A stretch of 64,000 nt of DNA from Flavobacterium nitratireducens. Its GTDB lineage: Bacteria; Bacteroidota; Bacteroidia; Flavobacteriales; Flavobacteriaceae. Positions 6,774 through 15,919 of this stretch are shown here, piece after piece (within the stretch, counting starts at the first letter, position 1; every line of letters starts with the position of its first letter). The notes beneath the pieces were generated by a model, which saw nothing but the letters and a program-made list of their open reading frames with translations, was not told the DNA's origin and did no database searches. A program made the translations under genes and the position numbers. The stretch is taken from assembly GCF_029625335.1 (NCBI RefSeq), contig NZ_CP121111.1, positions 620,001 to 684,000 of the forward strand. Reading direction: 5' to 3'.

Positions 6774-9359
6774 TTAAGCTGAATTTCTACTTGCATTGGT
6801 ATTACCAAATAAAGAACGCATTACGATTTTTTCGTAAACCTTAATTAGTTTTTCATCTGGATTTGCTTCTTTATTCAATTCATTGATTCTCAATAAAGCA
6901 TATTGTTGGATTGTCAATAATGGCAATACAATACGCTCTCTAATTTGGATAGAAGCAATACCGTCAGGATAATTCTCCATCAATTCTTTATGACCCGCAA
7001 TTTTCAACAATAAACGTTTAGTTTCTAAGAACTCATCGTAAATATTTTGCCAGAATTCTCCAAATTCAGGATCATTTCTCATATAGGCTGTCAATGGAAA
7101 GAATGACTTAGCCAATGACATCATACTGTTTTCTAACAAGGTTTTAAAGAATAAAGAACGATTGTATAAATCTTGAACTTTTTCCCACTGTCCTGTTTCT
7201 TCAAAATGTTTTAAAGCCGAACCTACTCCATAAAAACCAGGTACGTTTTGCTTCAATTGACTCCAAGAACCTACGAAAGGAATTGCTCTTAAATCTTTAA
7301 AATCTAATTTTTCAGACTTACTTCTTTTTGAAGGTCGGCTACCAATATTCGTTTTTGCATAATATTTCAACGTACTCATTTTCTCTAAGTACGGAATAAA
7401 TTTATCATGATTTTTAAAACTCAAATACTTTTGATATCCTAATTCCGATAAATGCGTCATAATCGCTTTATCATCATCTGATAATTTATTCAAATCCTTA
7501 TTGAATACTTGGTTAGTTACACCTGCACTTAATAAGTTCTCTAAATTATGACGGCAAGAATCTAATGTTCCAAAGTTAGAACTAATTGTTTGTCCTTGAA
7601 CCGTTACTTGAATTTCTTTATTTTCAATTTCTGGACCTAAAGAAGCATAAAATTTATGTGTTTTTCCTCCTCCACGAGCTGGTGGTCCACCACGTCCATC
7701 AAAGAATATTACTTTAATTCCATATTTTCTGGACATTGCAGTAAGATTTTCTTTTGCCTGATAAATACTCCAGTTAGCCATTAAATAACCGCCGTCTTTT
7801 GTACCATCAGAGAAACCAAGCATAATTGTTTGTTTCATTCCTCTATTAGCCAAATGTTCGGCGTAAACTGGGTTAGTATACAATTGCTCCATGACATTAT
7901 GTGCATTTTGCAAATCATCTACAGATTCAAACAAAGGAACAATATCAACAGATGGATCTTCCCAATTACTCAATCTAAATAATGCATAAGCTTCTAAAAC
8001 ATTTACTGCATTTTCATTATTACTAATGATATATCGATTTGCTCCTAATTCACCGTTGCCTTCTTGAATCTTTTTAATGGCATAAATCGACTCAATAGTA
8101 GATTTAGTCATCTCGTTTTTAAAATCAGCTGGATTAAGATTTCCATTTAGACTAGTTAAAACTTCACATTTTTCAGCCTCCGATAATTCGTAGTAATTTT
8201 TAGGGAAAACCTCGCTTCCGTTATTTTGATAAAAATCAAAAATATCTCTAAATACAGCATCGTGAATTTTGCTATTTTGACGAATATCTAAAGTTGCAAA
8301 ATGGAATCCAAATAAATTTACTTTGATTAAAAGTGCCTCTAATTCATCAACATACAAGGATTGATGTTGTTCTATAATGATTGTTTTTATTTTATTCAAC
8401 TGTGTTTTAAACTCTTCCAGAGTAATAAAAATTTCACCTGTAGAATAAAATACCGAACGATATAATTTATTTTCAAGCTCAGCTACCAAAACATCAACTC
8501 CTGAGAACGTTAACTTACGTTTTAAGTTTCTCATTTCAAAATAGTAACATTTCAAAATTGAAGTTCTTAAACGATCAGCTACTTTCAACGTAATATCAGT
8601 CGTCACAAACGGATTACCATCTCTATCTCCTCCTGGCCAGAAACCAAGTTGAATAATCGGGTTTTTAATATTGTTATTTGGAGCAATATTGGTTTCTAAA
8701 TAATGCATTAAATCTCCAACTGTATTATAGAATACATTTTCTAAATACCAAATTAAGCTTACTGCTTCATCATAAGGATTTGGCTTCTCATTATTGATAA
8801 AAGGTGTTTTTCCTAATTGTGCCAAAAGCTGTTTGATACGTAACAAATTATTTTCACGAATAGCCTCAGTCAAATCGTTAATAATTCCTAATACGGGACC
8901 TGGGTAAAATTGTGTTGGGTGAGCTGTTAAAACTGTTCTAACATTAAAATTTTCTAGAAATTCAGCTAGTTCTTCATTCTTCCCTCTAGCCTCAGATTTC
9001 TCCTTTATATCACGCAAAGAACCTCGTCCCTCCATATTATTTACAATAGGAAAAGCGGCATCTTCAATAGCATCAAATAATACAATTTGACGTTCAATGT
9101 ACTGAATAAAACGAAACATTAAATCAATTTTATCAGCCTCTACATCAGTGTGTAAATATTTTTTAGAGAAGAATTCAAAAATTTCCTTTGGTGTTTCCAT
9201 TTTCTTATAACCTGTATCACAAACTTCTGTGAATAAAGGTAATAAAGCACCTGTATTATCTATAGAGTCGAAAGGTAAAGTAATGAAAACGCTGTTGTAA
9301 ATATGGTATTTAGAGAGAACGTTTTGGTTAAAACGTTCTATTTTAGGGAGCGTATACAT
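6774..9359 (-). CDS. ppc: phosphoenolpyruvate carboxylase, divergent Bacteroidetes type
   Basis: Anaplerotic enzyme making oxaloacetate from PEP and bicarbonate; 861 aa, near the usual length. Clear motifs: TAHPTQ with catalytic His147, GFWPGGDRDGNPFV, LDIRQNSKIHD, NIGSRPSKR, and the C-terminal ASRNSA. Two conserved sites differ from E. coli PPC: the TAHPTE motif ends in Gln, and the FHGRGGSxGRGG loop reads FDGRGGPPARGG, so the usual His is Asp554. The overall match is strong, so I keep the call, but kinetics may differ. An Lrp-type regulator lies upstream on the same strand, separated by a terminator. Confidence 0.9.
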   Translation of the reverse strand: MYTLPKIERFNQNVLSKYHIYNSVFITLPFDSIDNTGALLPLFTEVCDTGYKKMETPKEIFEFFSKKYLHTDVEADKIDLMFRFIQYIERQIVLFDAIEDAAFPIVNNMEGRGSLRDIKEKSEARGKNEELAEFLENFNVRTVLTAHPTQFYPGPVLGIINDLTEAIRENNLLRIKQLLAQLGKTPFINNEKPNPYDEAVSLIWYLENVFYNTVGDLMHYLETNIAPNNNIKNPIIQLGFWPGGDRDGNPFVTTDITLKVADRLRTSILKCYYFEMRNLKRKLTFSGVDVLVAELENKLYRSVFYSTGEIFITLEEFKTQLNKIKTIIIEQHQSLYVDELEALLIKVNLFGFHFATLDIRQNSKIHDAVFRDIFDFYQNNGSEVFPKNYYELSEAEKCEVLTSLNGNLNPADFKNEMTKSTIESIYAIKKIQEGNGELGANRYIISNNENAVNVLEAYALFRLSNWEDPSVDIVPLFESVDDLQNAHNVMEQLYTNPVYAEHLANRGMKQTIMLGFSDGTKDGGYLMANWSIYQAKENLTAMSRKYGIKVIFFDGRGGPPARGGGKTHKFYASLGPEIENKEIQVTVQGQTISSNFGTLDSCRHNLENLLSAGVTNQVFNKDLNKLSDDDKAIMTHLSELGYQKYLSFKNHDKFIPYLEKMSTLKYYAKTNIGSRPSKRSKSEKLDFKDLRAIPFVGSWSQLKQNVPGFYGVGSALKHFEETGQWEKVQDLYNRSLFFKTLLENSMMSLAKSFFPLTAYMRNDPEFGEFWQNIYDEFLETKRLLLKIAGHKELMENYPDGIASIQIRERIVLPLLTIQQYALLRINELNKEANPDEKLIKVYEKIVMRSLFGNTNASRNSA

Positions 9360-9410
9360 AAATTAGGTTTAAATTATTATGGTTTGTTATGTGCTTTGTT
9401 TTATTTTCAA

Positions 9411-9438
9411 AAAAATAACCCCAAGAGTCAACTTGAGG
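9411..9438 (-). terminator. intrinsic terminator after the Lrp regulator
   Basis: On the minus strand the stem CCTCAAG/CTTGGGG (one U-G wobble) with a 6-base loop is followed by TTATTTTTTT. It separates the regulator from ppc. Confidence 0.7.
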
Positions 9439-9468
9439 TATTATTTTTCAAATAATATCAAGTATCAA

Positions 9469-9948
9469 TTACATATTTTTGAAGATAGTATGCATCAAAC
9501 GCTTCTTGTCGTTGATACTCTCTTCAAGGGAAATCATAGTTTCTGTTCTGTAAACACCATCAATATCGTCAATCATAAAGATGACATCTTTAGCATGTTT
9601 AGTGTCTTTTGCTCTAATCTTACAGAAAATATTAAATTTTCCAGTAGTTACAGAAGCTACGGTTACAAATGGAATTTCGTTAATGCGTTTTAACACAAAC
9701 TTAGTTTGAGAAGTATTATTTAAAAATACACCTACGTAAGCAATAAAAGAATAGCCAAGTTTATCATAATCTAACACTAAAGATGACCCCATGATAATAC
9801 CAGCATCTTCCATCTTTTTTACTCTGACATGCACAGTACCAGCAGAAATTAATAATTTTTTTGCAATATCCGTAAACGGAACTCTGGTATTGTCAATCAA
9901 CATGTCTAAAATCTGATGATCTACTTCATCTAAACGGAACTTACTCAT
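9469..9948 (-). CDS. Lrp/AsnC-family transcriptional regulator
   Basis: 159 aa. N-terminal winged helix-turn-helix (DEVDHQILDMLIDNTRVPFTDIAKKL...VHVRVKKMEDAGII) followed by the ligand-binding RAM domain (IAYVGVFL, then FVTVASVTTGKFNIFCKI and KDVIFMIDDIDGVYRTETMI). It is a global or amino-acid-responsive regulator; the effector is not predictable. It lies upstream of ppc in the same direction but ends at a terminator, so it is not obviously cotranscribed. Confidence 0.92.
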   Translation of the reverse strand: MSKFRLDEVDHQILDMLIDNTRVPFTDIAKKLLISAGTVHVRVKKMEDAGIIMGSSLVLDYDKLGYSFIAYVGVFLNNTSQTKFVLKRINEIPFVTVASVTTGKFNIFCKIRAKDTKHAKDVIFMIDDIDGVYRTETMISLEESINDKKRLMHTIFKNM

Positions 9949-10024
9949 ATTTCTTTAATTATATTATTTATTATCATTTTAAAGCATAAAAATATACATA
10001 AAAATGATAAAGTAGTACAAAAAA

Positions 10025-11179
10025 TTATTTTTTTATTAATCCATTAAGAATTTTATGTTTTTTTCCTAATGAAAAAGTAGCCTCTTGACCTATTTTTGGA
10101 TACTCTCCTTGCTCTGATGTGTACACGGCTCCTTCAGCATCAAATTCTTCATGACCAAAGAAACCATCTAATTCATCAATTTTAGCAATATAAGCATTGA
10201 AATTAATTTTCCCATCAAATAATTCTTCCTTATACTGTGCAGCAAAATTCGTTATTTTTTCATTACCATCATAATTTATTAGAACTTTTTTGTATATAAA
10301 ATCATAAAAAACGACTTTATTTTGAGGAATATTCAAATATTTATCAGTTCTATTAACAACTATAACGTTTTCGACAATAGCGTTAAAACTCGACACTAGA
10401 GCTATAAAAATATATTTACGCGTATGTTCTCTATGGTAATCACCTGGATAATGACCAGCCTCAAACAAAATAGTAGGCACTCCTAAATATTGAAAAGTAT
10501 CACCAATACAATTTATATTGAACGAATCATCAAAACGCCCTACTTGTCCCGGTATCAACTCCTGCAATACATCATTCATTTCAGAAATTACATTAATAGC
10601 CTTTTGCCTAGAACTATTAATTTCTCTTTCATCATTATAGGAAGGCGCTAAGAAAGAAACCGTTGCTGGTTTTCCTGTATCAGCAACACCAAAAATAGTT
10701 CGTTGATCATGTAGATTGTAACAAAAATCAGGGTTGAATTCTTCAAAAACAGCTCTTAAAACTATACTTTCAGGTTGGCTAAGATCTTGCGAATCTCTAT
10801 TTAAGTCTACTTCATTTGCATTTGCACGAGTATACAACTTAGCGCCATCAGGATTCAGCATTGGCAAACAACAGAAAGTGAAATGATTCAGAAATTTTGT
10901 TGCCAATTCTGAACCACTATGCAAAAGATTTAAAAAATCAAACAGCGCTTTCGTCGTTGTGCTTTCGTTTCCATGCATCTGAGACCACAAATAAATCTTG
11001 GTTGCTCCTTTACCAATTACATACTTATAAATAGGCTTTCCTTGAACCGAATGTCCAACAACAGACAATTGATTATTTGTGTTTATTCTATTTAAAATAG
11101 GCTCAATAGACTCTAATGTCAAATACCTACCCTCTATCGTTTTTTCCTTATTATCAAGAAACAACTGCTCTAAATTCAT
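10025..11179 (-). CDS. M14-family zinc carboxypeptidase
   Basis: 384 aa. Zinc ligands are visible as HxxE (His69, Glu72 in SQMHGNES) and the distal His in YNLHDQR; substrate-binding arginine and asparagine lie in EVDLNRD, and the likely catalytic Glu is in TILFEAGHYPGDY. There is no signal peptide, so it probably acts in the cytoplasm on peptides. The roughly 110-residue C-terminal tail is not part of the core. The gene is divergent from an XRE regulator, and its minus-strand -7 box (TACTTTTG, 11207 to 11200) lies inside a palindrome shared with that regulator's operators, so it is likely controlled by it. Confidence 0.85.
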   Translation of the reverse strand: MNLEQLFLDNKEKTIEGRYLTLESIEPILNRINTNNQLSVVGHSVQGKPIYKYVIGKGATKIYLWSQMHGNESTTTKALFDFLNLLHSGSELATKFLNHFTFCCLPMLNPDGAKLYTRANANEVDLNRDSQDLSQPESIVLRAVFEEFNPDFCYNLHDQRTIFGVADTGKPATVSFLAPSYNDEREINSSRQKAINVISEMNDVLQELIPGQVGRFDDSFNINCIGDTFQYLGVPTILFEAGHYPGDYHREHTRKYIFIALVSSFNAIVENVIVVNRTDKYLNIPQNKVVFYDFIYKKVLINYDGNEKITNFAAQYKEELFDGKINFNAYIAKIDELDGFFGHEEFDAEGAVYTSEQGEYPKIGQEATFSLGKKHKILNGLIKK

Positions 11180-11194
11180 AATCTAATATATTTG

Positions 11195-11501
11195 ATTTAC
11201 AAAAGTAAACATCTTTATTTTAACATTTGTAAAACAAATATTTTTTTATCATTTCAATATTGTAAACACAATAAACACTTTTATTGCCTTGCTCACCCTT
11301 TATATGATTGACATTTGTTATCAACACAACAAACTAACGACAAAATAATAAAAATCAATATTTTAACAACCTTTATTTAAAGTGTAAAAAAAGATAAAAA
11401 ACACATTAACATGCTGTTTACAGCTGTAATATTGTTAAATCATTTACTTTTGATTACATTTGTAAACAACAGATTTTAAATCATTATTTACAATGGTAAA
11501 C
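11195..11501. promoter_or_regulatory. four palindromic operators between the carboxypeptidase and XRE regulator genes
   Basis: The 313-base gap holds repeated palindromes of the form TTTAC-N4-GTAAA: 11196-11209 (perfect), 11417-11430 (TTTAC AGCT GTAAT), 11453-11466 (ATTAC ATTT GTAAA) and 11487-11500 (perfect, spanning the regulator's ATG at 11493). A weaker copy lies at 11220-11233. The first overlaps the -7 box of the carboxypeptidase gene and the third overlaps that of the regulator. The pattern is what an autorepressing HTH dimer would use; binding itself is inference. Confidence 0.6.
11432..11462 (+). promoter_or_regulatory. promoter of the XRE regulator
   Basis: TTG 11432-11434 and TACATTTG 11455-11462, 20 bases apart, match the Bacteroidetes consensus. 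The -7 box is part of an operator palindrome. Predicted start near 11467, about 25 bases before the ATG. Confidence 0.65.
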
Positions 11502-11966
11502 ACAGATGACTTTATTAAAAGACTAGAAATAATACTCGATTATTATAGCATTAATGCATCTGCTTTTGCTGATAAAATTGGGGTGCAACGTTCGAGTTTA
11601 TCTCACCTCCTCTCTGGAAGAAACAAGCCTAGTTTAGATTTTATTCTTAAAATTCTAGAGGTTTATCCTGAAATTGATTTATATTGGATTTTGAATGGGA
11701 AAGGGAATTTTCCTAAAAAAGAGTCTGATTCTAAAGATACAACATTAACTTCAGACAATAGCGTTGTAAATATACTTAGAAACAAGGAAGATATTACGAA
11801 TACGATTTTAACCAATACCGCTTCATCTGATGAATCGAAAGGCTCCACTGTAAACGAAAATAAAGAACAATTGCCAACGGACTTCTTTGATGATACAATC
11901 GAAAAGATTGTTTTTTTCTACAAAGATGGAACTTTTAAAAGTTTTAATCGAAACAAAAAAGGATAA
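11493..11966 (+). CDS. XRE-family helix-turn-helix regulator
   Basis: 157 aa. Residues about 5-70 form a Cro/CI-type HTH (FIKRLEIILDYYSINASAFADKIGVQRSSLSHLLSGRNKPSLDFI in outline), ending in the ILNGKGNFPKK turn common in flavobacterial regulators. A Ser/Thr/Asn-rich linker follows, then a short C-terminal segment (DTIEKIVFFYKDGTFKSF). The start codon itself sits inside a TTTAC-N4-GTAAA palindrome, which argues for autorepression. The shared operators suggest that it also controls the divergent carboxypeptidase gene. It resembles phage or stress repressors, but no phage genes are nearby. Confidence 0.85.
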   Translation: MVNTDDFIKRLEIILDYYSINASAFADKIGVQRSSLSHLLSGRNKPSLDFILKILEVYPEIDLYWILNGKGNFPKKESDSKDTTLTSDNSVVNILRNKEDITNTILTNTASSDESKGSTVNENKEQLPTDFFDDTIEKIVFFYKDGTFKSFNRNKKG

Positions 11967-12150
11967 TTACACAGTAACACTTAAAGTTAATTTAAACCAA
12001 ATTATACTTTAGATAACAAAACTTATGTTATTAAAAAACAATCAATTAAATAATTTTAAAACATCAAAAATCGATATTTAAATGAAACTCAAAAACATTT
12101 AAAATTAAAAATTAAAATATTAAAGCTATTTTTGAGAAAAAGCACATTCT

Positions 12151-12816
12151 ATGTTGAAACGATTACTAAGTTATTTCTACCCTATCACAATTCACAGCCA
12201 AAAATCAGCAGTTAGTAAATCCTTAGAAATTACTTGGACCAATGGTGACTTAGTAATGGATTCTTTAAATACCAATTATTCATACGGTAGTTTACAACGA
12301 ATTTTAAAACTAGGTTTAAATGAAATAGGTTTTGGCAAAATTCAAAAAATGAAAAATATCCTAATTTTAGGAGTTGCCGGTGGCAGTGTAATCAAAACCT
12401 TGATAGACGACATTCAATTTTCAGGAAAAATTACAGGTGTAGAAATCGACTCAGAAATCATTAAAATAGCCAACCACTATTTTGAATTGGACAAAATTTC
12501 AAACCTTGAAATTATCATTGATGATGCTTTTGAGTTTGTTTTGAAAACAACGGATCAATACGATCTGATTGTTGTTGACATTTTTCAAGATACCAAAATG
12601 CCAAATTTTCTCTTTGAAACTTTTTTCATTGATAGGATTTGTTTTTTGCTGCAAGCAAAAGGAAATATTCTCTTTAATACTATGCTTTTGAACGAAGCCG
12701 ACAACATTCGCAATAAAAAATTAATCAACGAATTCAATAAAGATCATTTTCATATAAAATCGATTCCTAGAGTTGAAAAACACAATGAACTCATTGTCAT
12801 TGAAAAATTACTTTAA
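12151..12816 (+). CDS. spermidine synthase-like SAM-binding protein
   Basis: 221 aa with the Rossmann methyltransferase/aminopropyltransferase fold: glycine loop ILGVAGGSVIK, acidic loop GVEIDSEIIKIA, then DDAFEFV and VVDIFQD. The N-terminal beta domain of true SpeE is short (about 70 residues) and the catalytic DxxDxxE-type aminopropyltransferase signature is not evident. It therefore fits the SpeE-like methyltransferase group and need not make spermidine. It follows the XRE gene after 184 AT-rich bases with no visible terminator. A link to the speA cluster is not supported by distance. Confidence 0.7.
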   Translation: MLKRLLSYFYPITIHSQKSAVSKSLEITWTNGDLVMDSLNTNYSYGSLQRILKLGLNEIGFGKIQKMKNILILGVAGGSVIKTLIDDIQFSGKITGVEIDSEIIKIANHYFELDKISNLEIIIDDAFEFVLKTTDQYDLIVVDIFQDTKMPNFLFETFFIDRICFLLQAKGNILFNTMLLNEADNIRNKKLINEFNKDHFHIKSIPRVEKHNELIVIEKLL

Positions 12817-12885
12817 CATAATCTACAATTTTAAATAGCTAAGCTTTATTATTTGTACTTTAGACTTTGAAACAAATTAAAAAGA

Positions 12886-13629
12886 ATGAAAAAGATTCTT
12901 CGAAAATTACTTTTAGGCAATGTAACCAATTTAAGAGATTCAAAACTGAATCCGATTCAAAAGCGAATACAAAACATCAAAGCCATTTGGAATAACGACC
13001 ATCAGGACGATAATGGAATTGAGAAAATTGTTCGTTTGTTGCTTTCTTCTTCGCAATTAATTTTTCCTGGAATTTACATCAAATATTTGGCTTCCAAAAA
13101 AGGAACCGAATATGAAGACTTGGCAATGGATTTTTATATTTTGACAAAAGTTGCCATGCCACTACTTATTATAAGTAATCATTGGCAACAATTTCCTGTA
13201 GTTTTAGGAATGATGATTTATGTGATGCTCGAAACTGTTTTATACATTCCCACTTTAATTTTTGCTTCCGATTTATTTGCGCGCCCTCGTTCTTACAAAC
13301 GTTCTATGCTTTTATTGTTTTTCAATTATCTTGAAATTGTATTTGGCTTTGCTGTTTTGTATTCAACAGGGAATTACTTAAATCACCCCATTAATCATTG
13401 GTTTGATGCCGTTTATTTTAGTATGGTAACATCGTCAACCATTGGTTTTGGTGATTTATATCCAGTACAAACATTTGGAAAAGCATTAGTAATGACACAA
13501 TCCTTACTCGTATTGATGTTTGTGGTTTTATTTTTGAATTTTTACTCTACTAAAATAGACTCTAAAGGGTATTTTGAAAAAAGAAAAAGGACTAAACAAA
13601 CTTTCTTGCTTTTTCTAAATCTTCCTTAG
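12886..13629 (+). CDS. potassium channel (ion_trans_2 pore)
   Basis: 247-aa membrane protein. The K+ selectivity filter is plain: TSSTIGFGD at residues 182-190, preceded by a pore helix ([11 protein letters not shown]) and followed by the last membrane helix. Further hydrophobic segments lie at about 88-128 and 140-160, so there are probably four membrane helices with one pore loop per subunit. No RCK or cyclic-nucleotide domain is present; the tail is a short basic stretch. Its last 38 bases overlap the convergent kdsB gene, so the true C-terminus encodes part of kdsB on the other strand. Confidence 0.85.
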   Translation: MKKILRKLLLGNVTNLRDSKLNPIQKRIQNIKAIWNNDHQDDNGIEKIVRLLLSSSQLIFPGIYIKYLASKKGTEYEDLAMDFYILTKVAMPLLIISNHWQQFPVVLGMMIYVMLETVLYIPTLIFASDLFARPRSYKRSMLLLFFNYLEIVFGFAVLYSTGNYLNHPINHWFDAVYFSMVTSSTIGFGDLYPVQTFGKALVMTQSLLVLMFVVLFLNFYSTKIDSKGYFEKRKRTKQTFLLFLNLP

Positions 13630-14317
13630 TGTCGATTCCAATTCCAGCATGAGTGGTTTCAACCATTTTAATTTGTTTGCCAAATTCCAAATAACGCAAT
13701 TGTTCTAGTTTTTCAGAAGCTTCTAAAGATTTCATGGGTAAATGGTAGAAATCCAATAAGGCTTGTTTTCTAAAAGCGTATACTCCGATGTGTTTCATAT
13801 AACGAACACCCACATTTTTTTCTCTTGGATACGGAATTACCGAACGCGAAAAGTACAAGGCAAAATTATTTTGGTTCACCACCACTTTCACATTATTCGG
13901 ATTGTTAATTTCTTCTTCGTCTTTGATTTCATACATCAACGAAGCCAAATCTACTTTTTTATCGATGTCGTTTTTAAAAACTTCGATAACTTCTTTCAAA
14001 GGTTCCGCATTTATGAAAGGTTCATCTCCCTGAACATTGATTACAATATCTACATCGAGATTTTCAACAGCCTCGGCAATACGATCACTTCCTGATTCGT
14101 GCTCTTTGATACTCATAATGGCTTTTCCTCCGTGAGTAACAATTTCATCAAAAATTAAATTAGAATCCGTTACTACAAAAACATCATCAAAAAGCTGGGT
14201 ATTTACTGCTGCTTCATAAGTTCTTAAAATGACTGTTTTTCCTCCCAAATCCTGCATTAATTTGGCGTGAAATCTGGTTGATGCGTAACGAGCGGGTATG
14301 ACTGCTATTATTTTCAT
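13592..14317 (-). CDS. kdsB: CMP-KDO synthetase (3-deoxy-manno-octulosonate cytidylyltransferase)
   Basis: Activates KDO with CTP for lipopolysaccharide inner-core synthesis. The 241-aa protein begins [19 protein letters not shown], the family's canonical start, so the ATG at 14317 is preferred over an in-frame ATG 36 bases upstream. Motifs: nucleotide-binding [29 protein letters not shown], and the C-terminal [12 protein letters not shown]. Complete. An IS982 element sits 86 bases upstream and could separate it from its original promoter, although only a repeat-like stretch (14331-14353) remains between them. Confidence 0.95.
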   Translation of the reverse strand: MKIIAVIPARYASTRFHAKLMQDLGGKTVILRTYEAAVNTQLFDDVFVVTDSNLIFDEIVTHGGKAIMSIKEHESGSDRIAEAVENLDVDIVINVQGDEPFINAEPLKEVIEVFKNDIDKKVDLASLMYEIKDEEEINNPNNVKVVVNQNNFALYFSRSVIPYPREKNVGVRYMKHIGVYAFRKQALLDFYHLPMKSLEASEKLEQLRYLEFGKQIKMVETTHAGIGIDTKEDLEKARKFV

Positions 14318-14402
14318 GTTATGACTGTTTGCCACAAAGGCACTAAGGCGCAAAGATAGATTTTAAATTGAAAATAGTTGTTTATGGAAATAAACTTTTA
14401 TT

Positions 14403-15400
14403 ACCCGTTGGGTGAAATTAAATAATTTGATTTTTAATATTATTTATAGGTCTATCAAATATGAATTTATTGATATATTGAATTAGAGTCATTGCTGTTA
14501 TTTTTGCTAAAATTCTTGTTTTAAAACCAGCAAAAGATTTAGCATAATTTCTTCGAATTAAAAACTGGTCGCATAATTGTGAAAACTGGGTTTCAATTCT
14601 TTTTCTTGATTTTCTAAAAATATATGGTTGAGGCTTATAGTTTTTTTGATTGGATCTCATTGGTGTTTCTAATTGGATTTTTACTGTTCGAAATAGGTCT
14701 AGCTGAATCGATTCTGACAAATACCCTCTATCTCCAAGTAATACACAATCAGATAATTGTTGTTTTATATTCTTTAGAAAATGAACATCATGAACTTCTG
14801 CTTTTGTAATCTCTAAAGAATGGAAAACACCATCTACAGAACAAACTCCATGTAATTTATATCCATAAAACCAATTGTTTTGTGAGGCACAAAAACCTTT
14901 GGAAGGAGCTGTTTCAAAATGCTCTTTACATATTTTAATTCGGCAATGACGAGAAAATTTACAGATTTCCAACGGCATACTGTCAACAATAAAATAATTC
15001 TCAAACTCAAGAAATCGACTCGCTAGTTTGCTTCGGACTTCTTCAGAAAACAAAAACAGTTTTCTTCTTCTTTTGTTGAATTGACTGCGTTCAATTAAGT
15101 TAGGAATTAAATCTGGACTAATTTGTTTGAAAAGTGAGTTTTCACTATCAATAGACATAAATTCAGCAGTTAAACTAAGTGCTACGACCTCTAAATCAGA
15201 CATCTTGCCGCTTCTTCCAACTCTTGATTTAAATAATGAATCATAATTCAAAGAACTTATAACTTCTAAAACCTTAAAATAATTTTTAACTATATTTGAC
15301 ATGGATGTTGGTTGTTTAGCGACTTCAAGATACTGCTTTGCAGTGTCTTGACCAATATCTAATCAATTTAATTTACTTCAAATAATTTCACCCAACGGGT
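14403..15400 (-). mobile_element. complete IS982-family insertion sequence
   Basis: 998 bases bounded by perfect 18-bp inverted repeats: ACCCGTTGGGTGAAATTA at 14403-14420 and its complement at 15383-15400. The flanks are a 7-bp direct repeat TTTTATT (14396-14402 and 15401-15407), the target duplication. IS982 elements typically begin with ACCC, fitting. It encodes one intact transposase on the minus strand, so the copy looks recent and possibly active. The right target repeat contains the stop codon of the neighbouring frameshifted lipoprotein gene. Confidence 0.93.
14418..15302 (-). CDS. IS982-family transposase
   Basis: 294-aa DDE transposase. Likely catalytic acidic residues: Asp in NYFIVDSMPLEIC, Asp in CVLLGDRGYLS, and Glu in RKRIETQFSQL. 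The N-terminal YFKVLEVISSL...LEVVALSLTAEFMSID segment and the C-terminal LAKITAMTLIQYIN are typical of the IS982 family. No frameshift is seen. The stop lies at the inner edge of the left inverted repeat. It transposes the surrounding 998-base element. Confidence 0.92.
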   Translation of the reverse strand: MSNIVKNYFKVLEVISSLNYDSLFKSRVGRSGKMSDLEVVALSLTAEFMSIDSENSLFKQISPDLIPNLIERSQFNKRRRKLFLFSEEVRSKLASRFLEFENYFIVDSMPLEICKFSRHCRIKICKEHFETAPSKGFCASQNNWFYGYKLHGVCSVDGVFHSLEITKAEVHDVHFLKNIKQQLSDCVLLGDRGYLSESIQLDLFRTVKIQLETPMRSNQKNYKPQPYIFRKSRKRIETQFSQLCDQFLIRRNYAKSFAGFKTRILAKITAMTLIQYINKFIFDRPINNIKNQII

Positions 15401-15402
15401 TT

Positions 15403-15905
15403 TTATTTTATAAAAGATTCGAATTCTTCCCTTGTTGCAGTAATATCTATCTTTTGAGGTTCTTTTCTAGGATCAAATAAATAAATCCCAAACATTTCTT
15501 TTTCTAAATCAAGATTTTTTACCACTATACTTCCATCATTTAAAATAAACTTCAATATTTTATCATTTTCGGTTGTAACTATTGTAACATTTTTTGATTT
15601 TAAAAACTCGGTTGATTCATTAATATAATATAGAAAATCATCAGCCCCAACATAAAAATCTTCTTCTCCAACTTCTTTTTTCTTTTTTCAATATTTTTTT
15701 CTGTTGGTTCATAAACCAATGCACATTTACTTCTAATAACTAAAGTATCTGCATTCTTGCTCATTAATAATATGTTAGATTCATGAATTTTAGAAATGAT
15801 CGGATTTTGAATATTCTTTTCTAATTTTTTATCTATTCTTTTCTTGCTTTCATTACATGAAACAATCATCAATAAACTTAATAATAACAATAAATGTTTT
15901 CTCAT
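15403..15905 (-). pseudogene. frameshifted small lipoprotein gene
   Basis: Begins MRKHLLLLLSLLMIVSCNESKK, a lipoprotein signal with the lipobox cysteine after IVS. The first frame runs to 15600 and turns nonsensical after EKRKKK. Restoring one A in the adjacent A6 runs (15676-15688) opens a second frame that continues GEEDFYVGADDFLYYINES and ends EEFESFIK at a TAA (15403-15405). The repaired protein would have 167 aa. It is a predicted outer-membrane or periplasmic lipoprotein of no recognised family. The stop lies in the IS982 target duplication, so the IS inserted exactly behind it. The frameshift may be real or a homopolymer error. Confidence 0.65.
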
Positions 15906-15919
15906 TTAAATCAACTATT

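Noticed and set aside
12151..12816. Assigning speE to the spermidine-synthase-like gene
   Set aside because: Aminopropyltransferase active-site signature is not visible and it is distant from the polyamine cluster.
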